Below are positions 8,416 through 14,280 of a stretch of DNA of 17,344 nt, in pieces. A program made the position numbers and the translations under genes. Source of the stretch: Ruminococcaceae bacterium UBA6845 (lineage in GTDB: Bacteria; Bacillota; Clostridia; Oscillospirales; Acutalibacteraceae); assembly GCA_002449395.1 (NCBI GenBank), contig DKDP01000028.1:1-17344 (forward strand), written 5' to 3'. The notes below the pieces were generated by a model that was not told the origin of the DNA, did no database searches, and saw only the letters and a list, made by a program, of their open reading frames with translations. Numbering within the stretch: position 1 is the stretch's first letter; every line of letters begins with the position of its first letter.

Positions 8416-9564
8416 TTATTTGCTTTTCTTCACTTTTTTTGAAACTTTGTTTACCGCAACAGCCGCCGCAGTAAGCGCCGCAACCGTACCGAGTGCCGTG
8501 CCGTAAACCTTGAGCTTCATATCCTGCCTGTCGGTGACGTGTCTCATATAAGGATCAAGGCTCTTGCTCTTGAGACCGAAATCCTTGAAATGATACATCT
8601 TCGTCTGAATATTTTCAATGTTGTTCTCATCAAGAGTGACCATTCTTACGCCGGGACGGCAACCGTCGGTATAAACACGGAAGCTCGCTGTCTTGCACTG
8701 ACCGAGCATAATTCCGTCAACATAGCCGACGAAGTCATTCATATGGTCGTGACCGAAGAATGCGCCGAGGACATCGCCCGTTTCTTTCCAAGCGGCAAAC
8801 TCGCCGCCGTTGAAATCGGGAACCGCAGGACCCTCTCCGAGATATCCCTCTACCTCGGGCTTGAGGACGTAGTATTTGTCGCCGTAGGTCTTGTGACCCT
8901 GAACGCTGTCCAGTCTCTCATATGTTTTTGCTTCTCTGAGAAGCTCATATTCCTCGGGAACCGGAATGTGCTGGAAAGCAAGGGATGGAATAAGTTTGCC
9001 GCCGTTTTTCTCGGCAAGCTCTTTAGCGGTCTTTTTGTACCATTCAAGCTGATCCTCGTGTACAACGTCATAGTAGGACTTCGAGCGATCCTCGTAAAGA
9101 TTATGACTGTCGATGAACCAAAGGTTGAACAAATCCTTTTCGCCGTCGTGCGACTTGATGATAATATTATGGTTGCCACAGCCCGAAATGCTGTCGTCCG
9201 CATTGAATGCATAGCAGTTCTCGTGCTCACGGTAGAGCTTGAGCTGAGTCTCAAGAGGAACGTCGCACTCACGGTCGTGATTGCCGAAAACAAGGTCGAA
9301 CGGAGTGTCATTGACCGAAACGGGATAGGTGATACGGCTGATAACCGATCTCATCTGGCTTTCGGTTGCGGCTCTCGCATTGTCTCCGAGATAAACTACA
9401 AGGTCCGGCTTCAATTCATTGACCGCCTTTGTGATCATAGAAAGAGTGTCGTCCATTTTGGCTTCGGCGTTGTCGTTCTTCATATCGTAGTTATCGTGAA
9501 TATCGCCGAGAAGCATTATCTTAAATTTTCCGTCTTTATTAAAACGCAAGGGTTCCTGTGCCAT
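8416..9564 (-). CDS. Calcineurin-like metallophosphoesterase, C-terminally anchored
   Basis: A two-metal phosphoesterase of 382 residues. The metal-binding motifs appear in canonical order: GDIHDN (D21, H23), GDN (D61, N62), GNHDRE (N95, H96, D97), FQHIP (H199) and GHDH (H272, H274). The arrangement resembles the Dcr2/purple-acid-phosphatase-29-like group, but the substrate is unknown. There is no N-terminal signal peptide. Residues about 354-371 are an Ala/Val-rich hydrophobic helix followed by the lysine-rich tail KKVKKSK, so the protein may be tail-anchored with its catalytic domain inside the cell. The ATG at 9564 has GGAGGT 6 nt upstream. The gene has its own promoter and terminator and so appears monocistronic. 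Confidence 0.92.
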   Translation of the reverse strand: MAQEPLRFNKDGKFKIMLLGDIHDNYDMKNDNAEAKMDDTLSMITKAVNELKPDLVVYLGDNARAATESQMRSVISRITYPVSVNDTPFDLVFGNHDRECDVPLETQLKLYREHENCYAFNADDSISGCGNHNIIIKSHDGEKDLFNLWFIDSHNLYEDRSKSYYDVVHEDQLEWYKKTAKELAEKNGGKLIPSLAFQHIPVPEEYELLREAKTYERLDSVQGHKTYGDKYYVLKPEVEGYLGEGPAVPDFNGGEFAAWKETGDVLGAFFGHDHMNDFVGYVDGIMLGQCKTASFRVYTDGCRPGVRMVTLDENNIENIQTKMYHFKDFGLKSKSLDPYMRHVTDRQDMKLKVYGTALGTVAALTAAAVAVNKVSKKVKKSK

Positions 9565-9596
9565 AAGTTTACCTCCGTTGTAATTATTTTCATCTA

Positions 9597-9626
9597 ATTA
9601 TACAACCGATACACACTCTTTGTCAA
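9597..9626 (-). promoter_or_regulatory. Promoter of the phosphoesterase gene
   Basis: On the minus strand TTGACA (9621-9626), an 18-nt spacer and TATAAT (9597-9602). It lies 15 nt beyond the pnuC stop codon, with no terminator between. Confidence 0.87.
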
Positions 9627-9641
9627 TAAACACTGTTTGTT

Positions 9642-10331
9642 TTATGCCAAGGATTTTCTTTGAATCTGTTTCATTCGTTTCCAATTTATAAATCCGTAAA
9701 TATCGTTGACAAGAAAAACGGCGAAGCAGATTATAACCGAAAGATAGGATATGTCCTTGATAGTTGCCATAATCCACAGAACGATCAGAACAACATCATT
9801 TGCGGCATAGGCGAGGGCATAGTATTCGCTTCTTTTATAGGTTAAATAAACGGCGAGGAAGCTGGTCGTGACCGAGATTGTGCTCGGAATCATATTGGCT
9901 GTTCCGAGAGCGCCGAGGATGAAATAAAAGCCTGCGGTAACGACCGCCGCAATGATGAACATCACGATAACGTCTTTTTTTCTGAGGCTGTCAATTGTGA
10001 CCTGAGCCTTGTTCCCCTTGAACGGATTTTTTAGCCAGGAGACGAGCGCCACGGCGGCGATAGGAGCCGACATACCGAGGTAGGTTATCATCTCTCCGTA
10101 GTAGTCAAATGTGTATGAAATATAGCCGTAAAAGCCGCTGAAGATAATTATGAGCAGGGGACCGAGCGGATTTCCCTTTGCGTTGAAAATCAAAGAGGTG
10201 ACGCCGATTAGTGAGGCGACGAGTGTGACATAGTTCTCTTTATCAAAGATGAAAAAGGAGACGAGTATAATGGCGGCGGAAATTCCCCAAAGCAAAAGCT
10301 CTCCGATTGAAAAATACTTTTTTAATGACAT
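9642..10331 (-). CDS. pnuC: PnuC-family nicotinamide riboside transporter
   Basis: An integral membrane protein of 229 residues, the normal PnuC length, with about seven hydrophobic segments. Family-like stretches include NAKGNPLGPLLIIIFSGFYG (about 51-70), YYGEMITYLGMSAPIA (about 77-92) and the polar-spotted helix YYALAYAANDVVLIVLW (about 170-186). The family takes up nicotinamide riboside by facilitated diffusion for NAD synthesis. Related PnuX and PnuT proteins carry riboflavin or thiamine, but no FMN or TPP riboswitch is seen here, so nicotinamide riboside is the best guess. The ATG at 10331 has AGGAGG 4 nt upstream. The gene has its own consensus promoter and a hairpin leader with a terminator just before the ribosome binding site. 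No kinase or other NAD gene is adjacent. Confidence 0.92.
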   Translation of the reverse strand: MSLKKYFSIGELLLWGISAAIILVSFFIFDKENYVTLVASLIGVTSLIFNAKGNPLGPLLIIIFSGFYGYISYTFDYYGEMITYLGMSAPIAAVALVSWLKNPFKGNKAQVTIDSLRKKDVIVMFIIAAVVTAGFYFILGALGTANMIPSTISVTTSFLAVYLTYKRSEYYALAYAANDVVLIVLWIMATIKDISYLSVIICFAVFLVNDIYGFINWKRMKQIQRKSLA

Positions 10332-10343
10332 TTTACCTCCTGG

Positions 10344-10431
10344 AAATAAAAAGCGCCCGCAGACACATCTTCAAAGACCTAATGATGTGTCAACGGACGC
10401 AAGGTTTATTGCATCTCTACCCGGTGGCAGT
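10344..10431 (-). promoter_or_regulatory. Attenuator-like leader RNA of pnuC, class unknown
   Basis: Three hairpins follow the predicted transcription start on the minus strand. The first is a 5-bp hairpin (10417-10430). The second is a 7-bp hairpin GATGCAA-TAAACC-TTGCGTC (10396-10415). The third is a long terminator: lower stem GCGTCCG/CGGGCGC (10394-10400 with 10353-10359), upper stem GACACATC/GATGTGTC (10384-10391 with 10362-10369), then TTTTTATTT (10352-10344). The second hairpin uses bases of the terminator's 5' arm, so the two exclude each other. The ribosome binding site follows at once. I cannot match it to a riboswitch family I know, including the NAD+ classes. Confidence 0.72.
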
Positions 10432-10437
10432 GGCGGT

Positions 10438-10466
10438 ATTATATCACGTCAATATTAAATTGTCAA
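10438..10466 (-). promoter_or_regulatory. Promoter of pnuC with an overlapping direct repeat
   Basis: On the minus strand TTGACA (10461-10466), a 17-nt spacer and TATAAT (10438-10443). The octamer ATATTGAC occurs twice, at 10469-10462 and 10455-10448, 14 bp apart. The first copy overlaps the -35 box and reaches the MATE stop codon. Confidence 0.88.
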
Positions 10467-10468
10467 TA

Positions 10469-11845
10469 TCAGACGGCGGAAAACTCCTCGGACGTATTAA
10501 GCTCACGGTGAACCTCTTTCCTTATAACGAGGTAGTAAACCAACTGCATAAGAATTGTTGCAATCCACGAAACGGGATATGAAATGAAGAGGTATCCGAG
10601 GGTTCTGTTGTGAGGGAAGAAAAAGTAAATCCAGATGATTCTCACGCCGACGGTGCCTATAAGGCAGAGTATCATCGGCACGGTTGAGCGACCCATACCA
10701 CGGAGAACTCCGGGGAAAATATCCATAAATCCGCACAGGAAATATGGTACGGTTGTCAGGGCAAGTATTTCAACAGAGCATTTGATGACGTTCGGATCGT
10801 CGGTATAAATGCTCGAGACCTGATTGCCGAATACATATGCCAAAACTCCGAGGGAAAGGCAGATTACCAGTTCAAGTATCAAGCCGTCAATAAGAACCCT
10901 GTCCATTCTTTTCGGCTTGCGTGCGCCGAAGTTCTGGCTGGTGAAGCTCATACCTGCCTGCGTGACAGCATTGGCAGCCATATAAAGGAAGCTCAGTATG
11001 TTGTTTGCGGCGGTGTAGCCTGCCATTGCAATTGATCCGAACGAATTGACGGAGGACTGCAAAAGAACATTTGAAAAGCTGATAAGCGTACTCTGTATGC
11101 CTGCCGGGATTCCGATTCTGAATATCTGACCGAGATATGTCCATTTGATTTTTAACTTTTTGAACCTGAGCTGATAAACGGCGTCAGTCTTGTAAAGACA
11201 GCCGATTACGAGCACACAGGAAATCATCTGAGATATGACCGTTGCAATAGCAACGCCGGCAACGTCCATCTTGAACACAATGACGAGCAGAAGATTGAGA
11301 CAGGCGTTGACGACTCCCGAAATGACGAGGAAGATAAGCGGACGCTTAGTATCGCCGACGGCTCGGAGAATTGCGGCGCCGTAGTTATATAGCATAAAGA
11401 ACGGCATACCGACAAAATAAATCCGCATATAGAGCGTTGCAAGCTCAATAACATCGGACGGTGTGTCCATAATTTCAAGTGCGGGACGTGCGAAGAATAT
11501 TCCGACGAATATCATTAAAACTCCGCTCAGAAGAGCCGTAGTTATTGCAGTATGTACGGTCTCCGACATCTCCTTGTGCTTGCCTGCGGCATAGAAACGG
11601 GCGGCGAGCACATTTGCGCCGAGCGAAATTCCGATAAAAAGATTCGTCAGCATATTGATAAGAGACGATGTTGAACCGACGGCGGCGAGCGACTGACTGC
11701 CGCTGAATCGGCCGACGACTATTATATCAACGGCATTGAATAAGAGCTGTAAAATGCCCGACAGCATAAGCGGAAGAGCAAAAGAAATCATTTTGTTCAT
11801 TATTGTGCCGTTTATCATATCAATTTCAAATTTATTTTTGCTCAA
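10469..11845 (-). CDS. MATE-family multidrug/cation efflux transporter
   Basis: A cytoplasmic-membrane exporter of 458 residues with about twelve hydrophobic helices, the usual MATE size. It probably uses a Na+ or H+ gradient to expel cationic compounds. Telling segments are MNKMISFALPLMLSGILQLL and NAVDIIVVGRFSG near the N-terminus, LRAVGDTKRPL near 165, the second-half counterpart GYTAANNILSFLYMAANAV near 280, and LRGMGRSTVPM near 393, which mirrors LRAVGDT and shows the two-fold internal repeat. The start is a TTG at 11845 with AAAGGAG 8 nt upstream; no ATG fits better. The gene has its own promoter but no terminator after it: the pnuC promoter starts 3 nt beyond the stop. The substrate cannot be predicted from sequence. 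Confidence 0.92.
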   Translation of the reverse strand: MSKNKFEIDMINGTIMNKMISFALPLMLSGILQLLFNAVDIIVVGRFSGSQSLAAVGSTSSLINMLTNLFIGISLGANVLAARFYAAGKHKEMSETVHTAITTALLSGVLMIFVGIFFARPALEIMDTPSDVIELATLYMRIYFVGMPFFMLYNYGAAILRAVGDTKRPLIFLVISGVVNACLNLLLVIVFKMDVAGVAIATVISQMISCVLVIGCLYKTDAVYQLRFKKLKIKWTYLGQIFRIGIPAGIQSTLISFSNVLLQSSVNSFGSIAMAGYTAANNILSFLYMAANAVTQAGMSFTSQNFGARKPKRMDRVLIDGLILELVICLSLGVLAYVFGNQVSSIYTDDPNVIKCSVEILALTTVPYFLCGFMDIFPGVLRGMGRSTVPMILCLIGTVGVRIIWIYFFFPHNRTLGYLFISYPVSWIATILMQLVYYLVIRKEVHRELNTSEEFSAV

Positions 11846-11877
11846 CGTTGATACTCCTTTTCATAATTTACCGATAT

Positions 11878-11906
11878 ATTATATTACTGTTTTCGTCTGA
11901 AATCAA
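11878..11906 (-). promoter_or_regulatory. Promoter of the MATE gene
   Basis: On the minus strand TTGATT (11901-11906), a 17-nt spacer and TATAAT (11878-11883), about 32 nt before the TTG start. It is back to back with the plus-strand promoter at 11921-11949. Confidence 0.78.
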
Positions 11907-11920
11907 CCTTTAACTAACCT

Positions 11921-11949
11921 TTGACAATATATTGTCCGTGTTCTATAAT
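11921..11949 (+). promoter_or_regulatory. Orphan plus-strand promoter with internal palindrome
   Basis: TTGACA (11921-11926), a 17-nt spacer and TATAAT (11944-11949): a complete consensus. A perfect 14-bp palindrome, GACAATATATTGTC (11923-11936), overlaps the -35 box and could be an operator. No gene lies downstream on this strand before a terminator. Confidence 0.78.
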
Positions 11950-11955
11950 ATAAAC

Positions 11956-12050
11956 GGTGATTTTATGTTGAATAATAGAAATTTTGAATATAACAAATTT
12001 AAATAAAATTAACGGGTCTGAACTCACTTACAGACCCGTCATTGTTACTT
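11956..12050 (+). ncRNA. Candidate small RNA between MATE and dapL
   Basis: The region runs from the predicted start of the orphan promoter to just past the hairpin at 12012-12039. The predicted RNA of about 95 nt has an AU-rich 5' part and a 9-bp GC-rich 3' hairpin followed by CATTGTTACTTTTTG. The only reading frame is 13 codons (11965-12006, product MLNNRNFEYNKFK) with a weak GGTGA 4 nt before it, so a tiny peptide is possible but not supported. Read-through would make RNA antisense to the 3' end of dapL. This is inferred only from promoter and terminator signals. Confidence 0.45.
12012..12039. terminator. Bidirectional terminator after dapL
   Basis: A 9-bp perfect stem ACGGGTCTG/CAGACCCGT with a 10-nt loop. 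On the minus strand, 5 nt after the dapL stop, it is followed by TAATTTTATTT. On the plus strand it is followed by a weaker T-rich stretch. Confidence 0.85.
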
Positions 12051-13229
12051 TTTGAAATGTTCCTTGATTCTCTTCGCAGCCTCGGCAGTGTCGTTCGGAT
12101 CACCGAATGCGGAAAGCCTGAGAAATCCCTCACCGCAGGAGCCGAATCCGACGCCCGGGGTTCCTACAATCTGAAGCTCGTTGAGAAGATAGTCGAAAAA
12201 TTCCCAGCTGCCCATACCGTTCGGGCACTTCATCCATACATACGGTGAGTTCTTGCCGCCGACATACCAGAATCCGCATTCATCAAGCGCATCCATAATC
12301 ACCCTTGCGTTTTTCTTGTAAACGGAGATGCTCTCATGAATCTGTTCTTGTCCCTCCGGGGTGAAAACGGCACAGGCACCTTTTTGGAGAATATAGGAAA
12401 TGCCGTTTGTTCTCGTTTCACGGTTTCTCGACCATACGGAATTGAGATTTACTCCCATTCTTTCGAGCTTTGACGGAACTACCGTATAGCCGACTCTCGT
12501 TCCTGTGAAGCCTGCCGTCTTTGAAAATGAGCAAACTTCAATTGCGCAGGTGTCGGCACCCTCAACCTCGTAAATGCTATGGGGGACATCGTCCTCTTCA
12601 ATAAATATCTCATATGCGGCGTCGTAGAGAATTACGGCGTCCTTTTTGTTCGCATAATCAATCCATTTCTTCAGCTTTTCACGTGTATAAGCCGAACCTG
12701 TGGGATTGTTCGGAGAACATATATATATGATGTCCGCATCAATGCTCTCGTCGGGGAGCGGCAGGAATCCGTCGGACTCTCCCGCGGGCAGATGAATGAC
12801 CTTCCTGCCGTAGAGGAAGTTAGTGTCAACATATTCGGGGTATGCGGGCTCAATGACAAGAACCGTGTTGTCACGGTCAAACATTTCAAGAAGATCGCCC
12901 AGATCGTCGCAGGCTCCGCTCGAAACAAATATTTCATCTGTCGTGAGATTTACATTCCAACCCGAATAATACTTTGAAATTGCCTCACGCAGGAACATAG
13001 CGCCGTGCTCCGGCATATATCCGTGAAAGGTTTCAATCCTTGACTGATCGTCAACCGCCTCGTGCAAGGCTTCAATAACCTTTTTGCAAAGAGGGTAGGA
13101 GACATCACCTACTCCGAGCTTGAGAACCCTCTCTCCGGGATGAGCGGCAAGATATTCGTCGGTTTTTCTGTAAATCGTGTTAAAAAGATATGTATCCTTG
13201 AGTTCCGTGTAGTGCATATTCGGTTTCAT
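12045..13229 (-). CDS. dapL: LL-diaminopimelate aminotransferase
   Basis: A PLP-dependent class I/II aminotransferase that converts tetrahydrodipicolinate to LL-diaminopimelate with glutamate as amino donor, bypassing the DapD/DapC/DapE steps. At 394 residues it is close to the DapL norm (about 400). Diagnostic stretches are LGVGDVSYPL (38-47), the substrate-binding SRIETFHGYMPEHG (63-76), SPNNPTGSAY (172-181), YDAAYE (202-207) and the PLP-lysine motif SFSKTAGFTGTR with K237. Its ATG overlaps the dapF stop codon (TAATG), so translation of the two is coupled. The next enzyme of the pathway is DapF itself, so the pair makes meso-diaminopimelate for lysine and cell wall. A strong terminator follows. 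Confidence 0.96.
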   Translation of the reverse strand: MKPNMHYTELKDTYLFNTIYRKTDEYLAAHPGERVLKLGVGDVSYPLCKKVIEALHEAVDDQSRIETFHGYMPEHGAMFLREAISKYYSGWNVNLTTDEIFVSSGACDDLGDLLEMFDRDNTVLVIEPAYPEYVDTNFLYGRKVIHLPAGESDGFLPLPDESIDADIIYICSPNNPTGSAYTREKLKKWIDYANKKDAVILYDAAYEIFIEEDDVPHSIYEVEGADTCAIEVCSFSKTAGFTGTRVGYTVVPSKLERMGVNLNSVWSRNRETRTNGISYILQKGACAVFTPEGQEQIHESISVYKKNARVIMDALDECGFWYVGGKNSPYVWMKCPNGMGSWEFFDYLLNELQIVGTPGVGFGSCGEGFLRLSAFGDPNDTAEAAKRIKEHFKK

Positions 13230-14023
13230 TATGCGTTTACCTCTCCTTCAAAAGAAATCTCGGCAGGACCGGTCATTGTGACCGTGTTATCCGATGCAAT
13301 ATTAATAATAAGCGTGCCGCCGTCAAGATGTACGGCAACGTCGGTGTTATATCGGCACAGTCCGATTGAAATCGCCGCCATAACGGTTGCGCACGAGCCT
13401 GTACCGCAAGCCATTGTGATTCCGCTTCCACGCTCCCAAACTCTCATTCTGACCTCGGATTCGGAGAGAACCTGAACAAACTCAACGTTAACGCCGTCGG
13501 GAAATCTCTCGTGGCGCTCCATTGCGGGACCGATTGAATCCACCTTGGCTTTGGTTATATCATCGACAAAGACCACGGCGTGGGGATTGCCGACGGAAAC
13601 GGGGATATACTCAACATCCTCGCCGCATACCGTAACTCTGTTAACAAGCCCTGCGTCCGCCTTGCCCATATTGACCGAAACGGATTTGACCTTGCCTTTT
13701 TCAACCGTTAAGTTAAGCGTTTTTATTCCCGAGAGCGTTTCAACAGTGACAGTCGTTTTCTTTGTTAGTCCCTTGTCATAAACATATTTACCTACGCAGC
13801 GTATTCCGTTTCCGCACATCATAGCTTCACTGCCGTCGGCATTAAAAATCCTCATCTTGAAATCGGCGATTTTTGACGGAAGAATCCATATCATTCCGTC
13901 GGAGCCGATACCGAAGTGACGGTCTGACAATTTGATCGACAGATCCGCAGGATTTTCAGGCTCTTTCTTGGAGTAAACATAAATATAGTCGTTGCCGAGA
14001 CCCTGCATCTTTGTAAATTTCAC
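13229..14023 (-). CDS. dapF: Diaminopimelate epimerase
   Basis: A cofactor-independent epimerase that turns LL-diaminopimelate into the meso form. It has 264 residues, near the family average of about 275. The two-domain pseudo-symmetric fold shows its two catalytic cysteines: C70 in MMCGNGIRC and C206 in ACGTGSC. Other family stretches are KMQGLGNDYIY (5-15), GIGSDGM (38-44), GNPHAV (145-150) and ERGSGIT (197-203). The start is a GTG at 14023 with AGGAGG 8 nt upstream. It is first in the operon with dapL, behind a consensus promoter and a leader containing a terminator. No L-box lysine riboswitch is present, the leader being too short and lacking its conserved core. Confidence 0.96.
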   Translation of the reverse strand: MKFTKMQGLGNDYIYVYSKKEPENPADLSIKLSDRHFGIGSDGMIWILPSKIADFKMRIFNADGSEAMMCGNGIRCVGKYVYDKGLTKKTTVTVETLSGIKTLNLTVEKGKVKSVSVNMGKADAGLVNRVTVCGEDVEYIPVSVGNPHAVVFVDDITKAKVDSIGPAMERHERFPDGVNVEFVQVLSESEVRMRVWERGSGITMACGTGSCATVMAAISIGLCRYNTDVAVHLDGGTLIINIASDNTVTMTGPAEISFEGEVNA

Positions 14024-14031
14024 TGCTAAAA

Positions 14032-14124
14032 CCTCCTTAAATAAAAAACGCCTTTAAGGGCACAAAATACCCTTAAAGACGTCATTGCCTTTTAACATCC
14101 TATTTGCTTTTCAAATCCTTTTTC
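14032..14124 (-). promoter_or_regulatory. Attenuator-like leader RNA of dapF-dapL, class unknown
   Basis: After the predicted start on the minus strand come ATTTG-AAAAG-CAAAT, a possible first hairpin near 14101-14115, then AAAGGC-AATGAC-GTCTTT (14092-14075), a hairpin with a six-base loop. Overlapping it is a 13-bp terminator, ACGTCTTTAAGGG/CCCTTAAAGGCGT (14082-14070 with 14060-14048), followed by TTTTTTATTT. Formation of the second hairpin would block the terminator. The loop has A at position 1 and G at position 4, as in ANTAR-protein targets, but the first hairpin does not fit that pattern well. A 14-codon frame (14099-14055) with two Lys codons lacks a proper ribosome binding site. Confidence 0.68.
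14043..14082 (-). terminator. Regulatory terminator in the dapF leader
   Basis: A 13-bp stem with one G-T wobble, a 9-nt loop and a run of six T, ending only a few bases before AGGAGG. No upstream gene on the minus strand could need it, so it acts on dapF-dapL transcription itself. Confidence 0.85.
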
Positions 14125-14130
14125 GCAAAT

Positions 14131-14159
14131 ATTTTACCCTCGCTTTTGTGATTTGTCAA
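14131..14159 (-). promoter_or_regulatory. Promoter of dapF-dapL
   Basis: On the minus strand TTGACA (14154-14159), a 17-nt spacer and TAAAAT (14131-14136). Start expected near 14124. Confidence 0.87.
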
Positions 14160-14167
14160 GTGTTTTA

Positions 14168-14199
14168 TTTCCTTTACATAATCACTTAAATAAAGGAAA
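14168..14199. repeat. Inverted repeat between divergent dapF and regulator promoters
   Basis: Perfect 9-bp arms TTTCCTTTA and TAAAGGAAA separated by 14 bp. They lie exactly between the two -35 boxes (14159 and 14205), a position suited to an operator affecting both promoters. Confidence 0.55.
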
Positions 14200-14204
14200 A
14201 CATA

Positions 14205-14233
14205 TTGACGAATAATTTACATTCTGCTATAAT
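14205..14233 (+). promoter_or_regulatory. Promoter of the TM1266-like gene
   Basis: TTGACG (14205-14210), a 17-nt spacer and TATAAT (14228-14233), 47 nt before the start codon. Confidence 0.87.
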
Positions 14234-14280
14234 TTTTATATACAAAACAAACAATTATTAAATGCTTACGGAGGTAATTT

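Noticed and set aside
8539..9597. Open frame of 352 codons on the plus strand
   Set aside because: Antisense to the phosphoesterase, which has intact metal motifs, its own promoter, ribosome binding site and terminator.
10332..10437. TPP or FMN riboswitch upstream of pnuC (as for PnuT or PnuX transporters)
   Set aside because: None of the conserved core sequences of either class is present.
11965..12006. 13-residue peptide gene
   Set aside because: Only a weak GGTGA precedes it and nothing else supports coding; described under the small RNA candidate instead.
14055..14099. Possible lysine leader peptide in the dapF leader (MLKGNDVFKGILCP)
   Set aside because: It has only two lysines, no proper ribosome binding site spacing, and no run of control codons; kept only as a remark.
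14024..14124. L-box lysine riboswitch upstream of dapF
   Set aside because: The leader is about 100 nt and lacks the five-helix junction core, which needs roughly 170 nt or more.
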